Assembly (NCBI GenBank): GCA_021204515.1
Contig: JAJPZH010000289.1
Location: forward strand, 1-62,297
DNA: 62,297 nucleotides
Reading direction: 5' to 3'
Origin: Alistipes sp.
Lineage (GTDB): Bacteria; Bacteroidota; Bacteroidia; Bacteroidales; Rikenellaceae
How positions within the stretch are numbered: the first letter of the stretch is position 1; every line of letters begins with the position of its first letter. Below are positions 16,822-26,268 of this stretch, piece after piece. The translations under genes were made by a program, and so were the position numbers. A model generated the notes under the pieces. The model was given only the letters and a program-made list of their open reading frames with translations, was not told the DNA's origin and did no database searches.

Positions 16822-19613
16822 ATGCGGCTACTCCTGAAATATTTGCTATTTATCCTGCTGCCTGCGTACACGTACGGGCAGTCCGGCCGGCCCGACGCCG
16901 GGATCACGTTCGAAGTTACCGATTCCCTGCACAATCCGCTGGCGTATGCTACGGTGGCACTGACTCCTATGTCGGGGGGGGAAAGGCCTACGCGACGACG
17001 ACCGATGAGGAGGGGCGGGCACGTTTCACCCTGCCCGCGGATACCTACAATGCGGATATTTCATATATCGGATATGTCTCCCAGCGGATGGAGGTACGGC
17101 CCGTCAGCGGCAGCGACATGCTGCGGACCGTCCGGCTCCGGACAAGCGACACGCAGATCCGCGAGGTCGTAATCACGGCGACCCAAGTGCGGGGACCGGT
17201 CTCGGGCGTGCATATCGGCCGGGACGCGATGAACCACATCCAGCCGTCGAGTTTCGGGGACCTGCTCGAACTGCTGCCCGGCGGACGGGCCTCCGACCCC
17301 TCGTTTTCCTCCTCGAACCACATTCATCTGCGCGAGATCGGCACCTCTAACAGCGATTACCAGACTACATCGCTCGGTGTTTCGTTCGTCATGGACGGAA
17401 TTCCGATGTCGAACGACGCGGGCATGACATACAATTCGGGAACGACCGTCGGGAATAATATTTCATTGAACAGAGGCGTAGACATGCGCACGATGCCGAC
17501 CGATGAAATAGCTTCGGTAGAGATTCAGCAGGGCATTCCGTCGGTCGAATACGGCGATCTGACCAGCGGACTGGTCAAGATCAAGCGCAAGGAGGGAGGC
17601 CGCAACCTCGAAGCCCGCTTCAAAGCGGATCTGGGCAGCCAGCTGCTCTATGTCGGCAAAGGATTCGAATGGGGCGCTCCGGCCGACCTGCTGACGATGA
17701 ACATCGGCGCGACATGGCTCAACTCCCACGACGACCCGCGCAATACGCGCCAGAACTACCAGCGTGCGACCGGATCGTGGCGCATGAAGAAACGCTGGGA
17801 AAGCACCTCGGCCTACCGTTACACGTTGGGCGGATCGCTCGACTACACCGGCTCTTTCGACCGCCAAAAAAGCGACCGGGATATCGACGAAGGCCCGGCG
17901 GGCGTACCCCTCGAACGCTACAAATCGAGTTACAACAACGTCGTCGCGGCGGTGAATTTCACCACCGAATCCAAGGGTGCGAACTTTTTCCGCAGTTTCG
18001 ATTTTTCCGCCTCCGTCTCTTCCGAATTCGACCTGATCGACCGCTGGCGTTACCGAGCGAACAGCGGTAACGTCCCTATACGCACGGCAGTCGAAGAGGG
18101 CGTCTTCGATATGGAAGTGCTGCCGGTCCGCTATGAAGCGACCCTGCAGGTGGACAACAAACCGTTCTACGCCAACGCCAAGGCGGTAGCCCTGCTGGGA
18201 GCCGACACCCCGCTGAGCCGCAACACGATCCGCATCGGAGCCGAATGGAACATGTCGAAAAATTACGGCGGCGGTCTGCTTTACGACGTGACGCGCCCAT
18301 TTACCGACCTGATGAGTTCCCATCCGCGGCGTTACGACGCCCTGCCGGCGCTGCACCGGCTCTCGGCGTTTCTGGAGGACAATACGACGATTACGGCCGG
18401 CGAGTGGCGGATCGAGATAATGGCCGGACTGCGTACGACGGCCATGGCCAATCTCGGAAGCTGTTACACCCTGCAGGGCAAATTCCATTTCGATCCGCGT
18501 GCCAACCTCTCGGTGACGCTTCCGGCGTTCGACATGGCGGGCGACCCGATGCGCATCACATTCGCGGGCGGCGCGGGATGGCACACCAAGACGCCTACGC
18601 TCGACCAGCTCTTCCCCGAACCGGACTACTCCTATTACACGCGGCTCAACTATTTCCCGGCGGACGACGAATCGAAACGCCGTATCAATGTGGAAGTCTT
18701 CAAGCACGACCCCACCAATTACGACCTGAAGGCGGCGCGGAATTTCAAATGGGAGGTGCGCGGCAATGCGGAGTGGAACGGCTACGGACTGTCGGTAACC
18801 TATTTCCGGGAGAATATGACGTCGGGATTCCGCACCTCGACCGACGTACTCACCCGGACCTACCGCGAATACGACACCGGACCGCTCAAGGATATGGAGT
18901 TCACCGGACCGCCGCAGCTCGAATGGCTTCCCTACAAGGACAAAACGGTATTCCAGACCGTCGGCATCAAGACCAACGGAAGCCGCACGTTCAAGCAGGG
19001 CATCGAGTTCTCGCTCTCCACGCGGCGCATCCGGGCGCTGGCCACGAAACTCATCGTCTCGGGCGCCTATTTCAAAACCCGCTATGAGAACAGCGAACCC
19101 CAGTACGTCCTGACGACCGTACAGCTCGCAGAAGGAACGCCCTATCCCTACATCGGGCTTTACGATCAGGACGACAACACGTTTCACGAAGTATACAACA
19201 CCAATTTCCTGCTCGATACCCAGATTCCCAAACTGGGGCTGATTTTCTCCACGTCGTTCCAATGCCAGTGGTTTTCCGGCATGAAGGCCGAATGGTGCAA
19301 CCCTGCGCCGACCAGCTACCTCGACCTGCAGTTACAGGAACATCCGTTTACGGCCGAGTCGGCAGCCGACGGTATTTTGCAGCATATGATCCACGACAAC
19401 GCATCGAAAGAAGCCTATCTCTACCGTCTCACGCCCTTCAGTATGAACGTCAATCTCAAAATCTCGAAACGGCTTTACCGCGACCGGCTCAACATTGCGA
19501 TTTTCGTAAACCGGCTGTTCACATACAGTCCTTCGTACAGAAACGAGACCAACGCACTGGTACGCCGCTATTCCAGCCCCTATTTCGGCATGGAACTCAA
19601 CTTCAAACTGTAA
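16822..19613 (+). CDS. TonB-dependent receptor, interrupted by frameshift at a G8 tract
   Basis: From ATG 16822 the frame gives a signal peptide (LLPAYTYGQ) and the start of a carboxypeptidase-like regulatory domain (ITFEVTDSLHNPLAYATVALTP). It leaves frame at eight G residues (16974-16981) and stops at 17172. The downstream frame continues at once with the rest of that domain, then plug (GVSFVMDGIPMSNDAG, EIQQGIPSVEYGDLTSGLV) and a 22-strand-type barrel ending in YFGMELNFKL. One added G joins them into about 930 residues with an uninterrupted domain (SGGGKAYATTTDEEGRARF). As read, the product is a 116-residue secreted fragment. There is no SusD partner; the neighbours are lipoproteins and DUF6850, so the cargo may not be glycan. 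Phase variation or a homopolymer sequencing error both fit. Confidence 0.88.
16974..16981 (+). repeat. G8 homopolymer at receptor frameshift
   Basis: Eight consecutive G residues in codons for the regulatory domain of the TonB receptor. Nine (or six) would keep the gene open; eight closes it. Confidence 0.95.
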
Positions 19614-19617
19614 TGCG

Positions 19618-20007
19618 ATGATGATGAAATCTACCATACGGACCCTGTTTCTGCTCTCCGCACTGCTGTTTTCGGCCTGCGAAAAAGACGATTCGATTTT
19701 CACCGAACTGTCCATCCGGTTCGTGATGCCGGACAGCCGCCCCGTCGAAAAGCTGGAAATACGCACGGACATCTCCTACTTCGACAATATCAACTCCGGA
19801 GAGCGGGTGCCATTTCCCGCCGCCGAACAGAACAGCGCGACAATACGGCTCCGCAAAGGGGTTTACACGTTCATCGTCGAAGCCGACGCGACCTATTCGA
19901 CCGGAGAAAAGAAGATTCTGCGCTGCACGGATTACAATCAGATTCCAGCAGCAATGACTTGGGTAGAGGACAGCGAATCGATCGTGTTGTTACTAAAATC
20001 GATCTGA
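19618..20007 (+). CDS. Small lipoprotein of unknown function
   Basis: 129 residues. Signal ends at lipobox Cys21 (LLFSAC) after a triple-Met start. The remainder is predicted beta-rich (ELSIRFVMPDSRPVEKLEI, then GVYTFIVEADATY) and resembles the N-terminal beta domain I associate with DUF4876 lipoproteins, which suggests a split of that architecture between this gene and the one at 21.6 kb. Starts 4 bp after the TonB receptor and ends 2 bp before the DUF6850 gene, so it is translationally coupled. Function unknown; probably a surface or periplasmic partner of the receptor. Confidence 0.75.
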   Translation: MMMKSTIRTLFLLSALLFSACEKDDSIFTELSIRFVMPDSRPVEKLEIRTDISYFDNINSGERVPFPAAEQNSATIRLRKGVYTFIVEADATYSTGEKKILRCTDYNQIPAAMTWVEDSESIVLLLKSI

Positions 20008-20009
20008 CG

Positions 20010-21512
20010 ATGATGAAGGCCCTTTTCCTGTCGATACTGGCGCTGCTGCCCGCCGCCGCTTCCGCCCAGCGCGATACGCTCGGCGTACTGGAGCGTTCTT
20101 CCGTTTTCAGCGCGGAGGACGAACGGGCCGTAGCCGGATTTCATACGGAGTCGCCCGCGATGATGCTCTACCGCAGCGAACAGTCGCTTTCGCAGATCTC
20201 GCTCCGCATCGACCTGCGCCGTGAGCAGGAGGCGCTGCTGCAGCCGCTGGGCGACGGAGCCTTCGACGGAGGATTTTATGCCGAAAGCTACCGGCGGCTC
20301 AGCGAGCGGTCGGCAGCGTGGGCAGACGCCCGGTACGTCCGCGGCAACCGCCGCAACGTCTGCTGGAACTCCACGGCCGACTACCTGCTGCTCTATCCCT
20401 GCATCACGGCGGATTCCGCCGGAGGAAACCTCTCGACCGAGGAATATGCTTTCGGCGGCGGCTATATCCACCGGGTGGGACGCTTCGACCTTGCGATCCG
20501 GGGCGACTACCGCGCCGGACAGGAATACCGTCAGGTCGATCCGCGGCCCCACAATGTCGTGTCGGATTTCACGATCAAACTCGGCGTAGGCATGCAGTTC
20601 CCGCAGCACGTTTTGGGGCTGGACCTGCAGGGGCGGCTCTATAAACAGGATCAGGACATAGACTTTTTCTATCCGCCCGGCGCCAGCTCTTCCGAGCTGT
20701 ATATGACCGGACTGGGCAGTTATTACACCCGCTATTCACTGAACAGCGAGAGTTTCAACATCGGCTATGACGGAAAGGGTTGTCTGCTGGCGGCACAGCT
20801 CATGCCGCGGCACGCGAAAGGCTGGTATGCCCGTGCCGCATTCGAAAGCCTTACGACGGAGCGGCTCAACAAATCCAACAACACGGTCCCCATAACCCGG
20901 CTCAAAACCCGTCAGGCGACCCTCTCCGCAGCCTACCGCAGCGGCCGCTGGAGCCTGCGCACCGGAGGCGGCTATGAACTGCGCCGCAGTATCGAAATGA
21001 TAGCCGACCGTACGGGACACAGCGTCACCGTCGATGAACAGGCGATGTATAAGAACCGTATCTGGCACGCCGACGCCGAAGCGACCGTCAAATGGCGGCG
21101 CGGCACGGTGAATTACATGCTCAGTCCCCGCGCGGAATGGCGGCAGTCCACGGCCACGTACGCCTATCCGGCACGGCGGATGCGGCTCGCGCAGTTCTGC
21201 GGAGCGGTACGCGGCAGCGCGGAATGGCTCCGTCCGCAGTGGCGCGTGAAAGCGACGGCAGGAATCGGCTGTTACGTCTCGCCCGACGAGGAGGTTTCGC
21301 TCAGCAACGTGCTGAACAACATTTCGGAATACCTGACTTACACGGCGGCGCGGCTGAGCGGCCGGGCCGTCGCCCCCGAGGTGTCCCTGCGGACCGAACG
21401 CCGCCTGAGCCGGAATCTGGCCTGCTTCGCCGAGGCGGGGTGGACGCCCCGGTTTTACAGCGGAGGGTTGTCCGAACACGTTCTGACGGCGGCGTTCGGC
21501 ATCCTGTTCTAA
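20010..21512 (+). CDS. DUF6850-type outer-membrane beta-barrel protein
   Basis: About 500 residues with signal peptide LALLPAAASAQ. Alternating polar/hydrophobic strands run through the whole length and the last residues, HVLTAAFGILF, form a terminal strand with C-terminal Phe, as in outer-membrane barrels. The start at ATG 20010 (or 20013) follows the previous stop by 2 bp; a longer upstream frame overlaps that gene and was rejected. I recognise the family as DUF6850, which I recall next to TonB receptors and DUF4876 in Bacteroidetes. Biochemical role unknown. Confidence 0.75.
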   Translation: MMKALFLSILALLPAAASAQRDTLGVLERSSVFSAEDERAVAGFHTESPAMMLYRSEQSLSQISLRIDLRREQEALLQPLGDGAFDGGFYAESYRRLSERSAAWADARYVRGNRRNVCWNSTADYLLLYPCITADSAGGNLSTEEYAFGGGYIHRVGRFDLAIRGDYRAGQEYRQVDPRPHNVVSDFTIKLGVGMQFPQHVLGLDLQGRLYKQDQDIDFFYPPGASSSELYMTGLGSYYTRYSLNSESFNIGYDGKGCLLAAQLMPRHAKGWYARAAFESLTTERLNKSNNTVPITRLKTRQATLSAAYRSGRWSLRTGGGYELRRSIEMIADRTGHSVTVDEQAMYKNRIWHADAEATVKWRRGTVNYMLSPRAEWRQSTATYAYPARRMRLAQFCGAVRGSAEWLRPQWRVKATAGIGCYVSPDEEVSLSNVLNNISEYLTYTAARLSGRAVAPEVSLRTERRLSRNLACFAEAGWTPRFYSGGLSEHVLTAAFGILF

Positions 21513-21555
21513 ACGATCGAACCAATATTTGTCAAACCAATAATAAAAACCAATT

Positions 21556-22767
21556 ATGAAAAAACTTTTCTTAATTCTCACCACGGCCCTCTTCGCAGCG
21601 GGCTTCGCATCCTGCACCGACGATCCCGAAGAAACGGTCAATCCCGTCGTCGTATCCGAAATCTTGCGCGCGCTCGGCGGCAATGTGCTGGTAAACGTGC
21701 CCGAGGAAAATTTCGACGTGAATATTCCCGCCGATGCTGCGTCGTGGGTTCAGATCAATGAAGCCGAATCTTCGGGCAAAGCGCTGGTGCTGTCCGTCGA
21801 TGAGAACGAAACGGGGACGGAACGTTCGACCGTCGTGAACGTGACGCGGAGCGGCAAGAGCACCGTTCTGGCGACCGTAACCATCAAACAGAGCGACATC
21901 ACGCTGCAAGCCGGCGAGTTCGTGATCGAGGAGATCTACTTCACAGGCACGGCGCTTCCCGAAACGGGAGAGCCTGACAGGTGGCTGGGCGACCAGTACA
22001 TCAAGATCCGCAACAACTCCGACGAAGACCTCTATGCCGACGGCATGATGCTGATCCTTTCGAGCGGACTCAATTCGGGCATGAACAGCGAGATGATCGA
22101 AGGCAAGGACTTCCGCAAGGAGTGCTGTGCGGGCAACGCATTCTACTGCATTCCCGGCAGCGGACAGGATGTGCTGGTCAAAGCCGGCGAGTCGCTGATC
22201 GTCGTCAACAACGCCCAGAACCACACCATCGGCAACCCGAACTCGTGGGACGCCACGAAAGCCGATTTCGAGTGGTACGACGTTTCGTCGAACGAGGACT
22301 ATCTGGATATCGACAACCCCGACGTGCCCAACCTCGACAAATGGTACGCTTCGACATTGACGGTCCAAGTGCTCCACAACCGCGGCTTCAACGCCGTGGC
22401 TATCGCCATGCCGCCTGTCGGCCTGACCGCAGAGCAGTTCCTCGCCGAATACCCGCTCGAAGACGCCCAGTACATCTTCCACTCCCCGAACGGCTCGGAC
22501 TACACGATGCCGCTGCGCAACTGCTACCGCGTGCCTAACGAATGGGTGCTCGACGCCGTGAACACGGGCTGCCGCGACGAATACTACATCGCCCCGTGGG
22601 ACGCTTCGCTCGACGCGGGTTACGCATGGTGCGGTACGGCCGACGGAGACGCCGACCGCTTCGGCAAGTCGGTGATCCGCAAGACCGGTTCCGACGGCAA
22701 ACTCATCGACTCGAACAACTCGACCAACGACTTCGAGTCCAATACGAAGGCGTCGCTGATCAAGTAA
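21556..22767 (+). CDS. DUF4876-type lipoprotein with BACON-like N-terminal domain
   Basis: 403 residues; lipobox Cys20 (GFASC). Residues about 40-115 form a BACON/Ig-like beta domain (VNVPEENFDVNIPADAASW, ending VTIKQS). The rest (FVIEEIYFTGTALPETG, GDQYIKIRNNSDEDLYADGM) is like lamin-tail or DUF4876 beta-sandwiches, with several late Cys and Asp-rich loops that may bind metal. It follows the DUF6850 gene by 43 bp and precedes the ABC transporter. Likely surface exposed and part of the TonB receptor's import system; the ligand is unknown. Confidence 0.75.
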   Translation: MKKLFLILTTALFAAGFASCTDDPEETVNPVVVSEILRALGGNVLVNVPEENFDVNIPADAASWVQINEAESSGKALVLSVDENETGTERSTVVNVTRSGKSTVLATVTIKQSDITLQAGEFVIEEIYFTGTALPETGEPDRWLGDQYIKIRNNSDEDLYADGMMLILSSGLNSGMNSEMIEGKDFRKECCAGNAFYCIPGSGQDVLVKAGESLIVVNNAQNHTIGNPNSWDATKADFEWYDVSSNEDYLDIDNPDVPNLDKWYASTLTVQVLHNRGFNAVAIAMPPVGLTAEQFLAEYPLEDAQYIFHSPNGSDYTMPLRNCYRVPNEWVLDAVNTGCRDEYYIAPWDASLDAGYAWCGTADGDADRFGKSVIRKTGSDGKLIDSNNSTNDFESNTKASLIK

Positions 22768-22789
22768 GCCGGAAGAACGACCATTCTTT

Positions 22790-23677
22790 ATGACCGATTC
22801 TGTCATCGAATGCCGCAACCTCACCCATTGTTACGGGGAGCGGCTGATATACAAAGACCTGAGTTTCGAGGTTCCGCGCGGGCGGATCCTCGGACTTTTG
22901 GGTAAAAACGGCACCGGAAAGACCACGACCATCAACATTCTGAACGGCTATCTCCAACCGCGCGCCGGACAGTGTCTGATCTTCGGCGAGGATATCCGCA
23001 CGATACGGCCCGAAACCCGCGCCCGGATCGCCCTGCTGATCGAGGGACACGTGCAGTACGCCTTCATGACCATCGAGCAGATCGAACGGTTCTATGCGCG
23101 GTTTTATCCCCGCTGGAACCGCGACGCCTATTACGGACTGATGGAAATGCTGAAGGTGGCGCCCCGGCAGCGCATCTCGCGCATGTCGTGCGGACAGCGT
23201 TCGCAGGTGGCCTTAGGGCTGATTCTCGCCCAGAACGCCGATCTGCTCGTGCTCGACGACTTCTCGATGGGACTGGACCCCGGTTACCGCCGCCTGTTCG
23301 TGGAATACCTGCGCGACTATGCGCAGAGCGAGGAGAAGACCGTTTTCCTTACCTCGCACATCATTCAGGACATGGAAAAGCTCGTGGACGACTGTATCAT
23401 CATGGATTACGGAAGCATTCTGGTACAGATGCCCGTCGGCGAACTGCTCGGCACGTTCCGGCGATACACCTTCACGCCGGGCGCCGACGTCACGATCCCC
23501 GCCGGCGACGGCCTCTACCACCCGAGCGTCGTGAACGGGCGCGCCGAACTCTATTCGTTCGACTCCCCTGCGACGGTACAGGGCGTGCTGGAGCGCGCGG
23601 GCATTGTCTGCAGCGACCTGCGCGGCGAAACGCTGAACCTCGAAGACGCTTTCATCGGACTGACCGGAAAATACTAA
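22790..23677 (+). CDS. ABC transporter ATP-binding protein with Asp in place of catalytic Glu
   Basis: 295 residues. Walker A is GKNGTGKTT (38-46), the signature is MSCGQRSQVALG, Walker B reads LLVLDDFSMGLDPG and the switch His is in TSHIIQ. In active ABC ATPases the residue after the Walker B Asp is normally Glu; here it is Asp, which usually slows hydrolysis. The protein resembles the YtrB/CcmA-like export class. It lies 9 bp before a 6-TM protein and after DUF4876, so it forms an exporter or mechanotransmission pair with it. Confidence 0.9.
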   Translation: MTDSVIECRNLTHCYGERLIYKDLSFEVPRGRILGLLGKNGTGKTTTINILNGYLQPRAGQCLIFGEDIRTIRPETRARIALLIEGHVQYAFMTIEQIERFYARFYPRWNRDAYYGLMEMLKVAPRQRISRMSCGQRSQVALGLILAQNADLLVLDDFSMGLDPGYRRLFVEYLRDYAQSEEKTVFLTSHIIQDMEKLVDDCIIMDYGSILVQMPVGELLGTFRRYTFTPGADVTIPAGDGLYHPSVVNGRAELYSFDSPATVQGVLERAGIVCSDLRGETLNLEDAFIGLTGKY

Positions 23678-23686
23678 ACCCGAATT

Positions 23687-24358
23687 ATGATCAAAGCCAT
23701 ATTCTACAAAGAGTGGATCAAAATGCGCTGCTTCTATCCGCTGAGCGCATTGTTCCTCTTCGGAGCCACCGCCTATGCGCTGCTGCGCGTCCAACGGGTG
23801 ATAACCTTCAAGGGTGCGGCGCACGTCTGGGAGGTGATGCTCGAAAAGGAGGTCGTCTTCATCGACATTCTCCAATACCTGCCGGCCCTGCTGGGCGTAT
23901 TGCTCGCAGTGGTTCAGTTCGTCCCCGAAATGGCCCAGAAACGGCTGAAGCTGACGCTTCACCTGCCCTTTCCGCAGCGGAAGATGATTCTGCTGATGTC
24001 AGGCATCGGGCTGGGAGCGCTGGCATTGCTGTTCATCGTGCAAACCGCCGTGCTGTGGGGGTACTTCCACGCCCTGCTGGCGCCCGAGCTGGTCGCGCGG
24101 ATTCTGCTGACGGCGCTGCCGTGGTATCTGGCCGGGCTGACGCTCTACCTGCTGACGGCATGGATCTGTCTCGAACCCACATGGAAACGGCGGCTGGCGA
24201 ATCTGCTGATCGCCGTGGGCGTCTGCCGGATCTTCTTCCTCTCCGACACCCCGCAGGCCTACGACGGCATGCTGCCGTGGCTGGCGCTGCTGCTGGTATG
24301 TTCGCTGTTCTTCCCGCTGCTTTCGGTATACCGTTTCAAGCAGGGATGTCAGGATTAA
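23687..24358 (+). CDS. ABC-2-type membrane permease, about six TM helices
   Basis: 223 residues, starting MIKAIFYKEWIKMRCFYPL, the usual opening of ABC-2 permeases. Hydrophobic stretches include PLSALFLFGATAYALL, LPALLGVLLAVVQFV, MSGIGLGALALLFIVQTAV, WYLAGLTLYLLTAWI, IAVGVCRIFFL and LALLLVCSLFFPLL. Pairs with the upstream ATPase. Substrate unknown; followed closely by the DUF4857 gene. Confidence 0.85.
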   Translation: MIKAIFYKEWIKMRCFYPLSALFLFGATAYALLRVQRVITFKGAAHVWEVMLEKEVVFIDILQYLPALLGVLLAVVQFVPEMAQKRLKLTLHLPFPQRKMILLMSGIGLGALALLFIVQTAVLWGYFHALLAPELVARILLTALPWYLAGLTLYLLTAWICLEPTWKRRLANLLIAVGVCRIFFLSDTPQAYDGMLPWLALLLVCSLFFPLLSVYRFKQGCQD

Positions 24359-24377
24359 CCCGCAAAACGACAAATCT

Positions 24378-25602
24378 ATGATAAAGAGTATCATTAACCG
24401 GAATAATCCTCCTTGCGGCGCTTCTGCTGGCATGGCTGCTGCCGTGGTGCTACGCGTTCGTGTTCGCATCGCCTTCGTGGTCGCCGTTCACGCTCTACAG
24501 CTGCGTGACGCACGGATTCGCATCGGTGGATTTCGACCGCGAAAACAATGTCGCCGGACGCGATCTGCAGGGCAACACCTACACCCAGCAGCAGTTCGAC
24601 AGTATCCTGCCGACGTTCTATTACCGCCAACTCGCCGCCGAAGGGAGGTTTCCTTCCGAAATCGAAGGCGTGGCGGTCGAATCGCGCGACGTGGAGCGCA
24701 CGAACTTCATGTTCCGCACGTCGCCCGGCGAAATCAACCGCCGCAGACCGACGGTCTATCAACTGCTGGAGTCGATGCCCGACCGCATCGATTTAGAACC
24801 GGCGACGGACGTGTTCCGCATCACCGGCGAGGGAATCGAGTTCGTCGATATGGAGACCAACACCATCGACCAAAAGAAGAGCGCGGCATTCACCAAAGTC
24901 CTGCGGGACAAGGGATTTTCGTTCCCGGCCCGCGTCGTCTCCGGCAACCCCTCGACGCGCAAGCGGTACGACAACGGCTACCTGCTGGTGGACGACGCGC
25001 AGCGCGTCTACCACATGAAGCAGGTCCGCGGCCGCCCGTTCGTGCGCCGTACCGACGTTGCGGACTCGCTGCAAATCGGCCAGATTTTCGTCACGGAGTT
25101 CGCCGACCGCAAAAATCTCGGTTTTCTGGTGGACAGCGAAAAGCGTTTCTATACGCTCGGTGCGGAGGATTACAAACTGCACGAGATTCCCGTCGGGAAA
25201 TTCGACCCCACACGGGAGAACATGATGATCATCGGCGACATGTTCTACTGGACGGTCACCATCCAAGGTGCCGAATCGAAACGCTATGTCGCCGTGAACG
25301 CCCGCGACTATTCACTGGCGGACGAATACCGCCCCGAAGAGAAACCGCAGGCATGGGCCGAGTACGCGAAATACCTGTTTCCCTTCGAGCTGTCGTTCAC
25401 CTCGCCGCTGGACGGCTACGTAAAGCCCCGGATTGCGGAGGTATCGTTTCAGGCCCTCTGGCTGGGACTCGCGCTCGGCGCGTTCTATGCGCTCATCCGC
25501 CGCAGATCGCCCGGCGGACGGCTCTGGCAGACCGTCGGCGTCGTCTTGTTCGGACTCTTCCTCTTCGTCCCGCTGCTGGTAGTCGGCCCGCCAAACCCAT
25601 GA
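24378..25602 (+). CDS. DUF4857-type membrane protein, apparent +1 frameshift near its start
   Basis: From ATG 24378 the frame gives MIKSIINR and then a nonsense frame; the following frame begins IILLAALLLAWLLPW, a proper TM helix, directly after a stop. Dropping one A in GGAATAAT (24401-24405) joins them into a normal protein of about 407 residues. The body (FTLYSC, QQFDSILPTFYYRQL, DVFRITGEGIEFVDM, FPARVVSGNPSTRKRYD) fits DUF4857, and a second hydrophobic pair follows at the C-terminus (ALWLGLALGAFYALI, VVLFGLFLFVPLLVV). It co-occurs with the ABC pair and ends at a convergent terminator. A real mutation and a sequencing error are both possible. Confidence 0.72.
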
Positions 25603-25623
25603 CAACAACCCCATCCGCAACAG

Positions 25624-25652
25624 AAGGGCGGCCGTTTTCGACGGCCGCCCTT
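25624..25652. terminator. Bidirectional terminator
   Basis: Perfect 12-bp arms AAGGGCGGCCGT and ACGGCCGCCCTT around loop TTTCG, with TT after the right arm. It separates the convergent DUF4857 and PepSY-type genes. Confidence 0.85.
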
Positions 25653-25674
25653 TTATCACACGCAGTTTCCCGGA

Positions 25675-26253
25675 TCAGGTCAGGAAAATAAACAGCAGCG
25701 GAATCAGAATCCCCGCGATCAGCTCGACGCCTCCGCGGCCCCGCAATCCTTTCGGGCCGCGCATCATCACCAGCCCGGAAAGCACGATTACGATCAATCC
25801 CGCTAAAAAGACATCCGAAAAGACCGTCCACCAGCGCGACGGATTGTAATGCAGCCGGTTCAGACTGCTCAGCACAGGCCGCTTGCGGATCGACTCGTAG
25901 ACGGCGCGTCCCGACGCCAGATCGACCGTCAGCGAACTGCCGCCCCGGATAAAGACTTTCAACCGGTCCGGTTCGGGAAAGTAATGTTTCAGGTAATTGC
26001 CCTCCTCGCCGACGCTCAGGAGCAGTTCCTCGGCCCGCGCACGGGTCCACTCCTGCTCCGCGCGCGGTATCTCCCGTGCGAAGACCAGCTCGGTCCGGCG
26101 CACCGAATAATCGGAATTGAAATCGCGTTTGTGGTTGAGCATGAAGCCCGAAACCGCATAAATCAGCAGTACGCCCGAAAAGAAAAAGGAGAGGTCGCGG
26201 TGAACGGGCCTGCTCCATTTCCTCACGGCGGACATAAACGACCGTGTCCCCAT
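25675..26253 (-). CDS. PepSY-associated TM-helix protein
   Basis: About 192 residues. An N-terminal helix (LSFFFSGVLLIYAVSGFML) follows RPVHRDLS, a PepSY_TM hallmark; the periplasmic domain carries LKVFIRGGSSLTVDLASG, and two C-terminal helices follow (VFLAGLIVIVLSGLVMM, ELIAGILIPLLFIFLT) after SSLNRLHYN. Such proteins often assist iron or siderophore uptake, some by reduction at the inner membrane. An ATG at 26253 was preferred over an upstream TTG. It lies 15 bp after the OB-fold lipoprotein gene and shares its promoter. Confidence 0.82.
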   Translation of the reverse strand: MGTRSFMSAVRKWSRPVHRDLSFFFSGVLLIYAVSGFMLNHKRDFNSDYSVRRTELVFAREIPRAEQEWTRARAEELLLSVGEEGNYLKHYFPEPDRLKVFIRGGSSLTVDLASGRAVYESIRKRPVLSSLNRLHYNPSRWWTVFSDVFLAGLIVIVLSGLVMMRGPKGLRGRGGVELIAGILIPLLFIFLT

Positions 26254-26268
26254 GACGTGCAAAACTTC

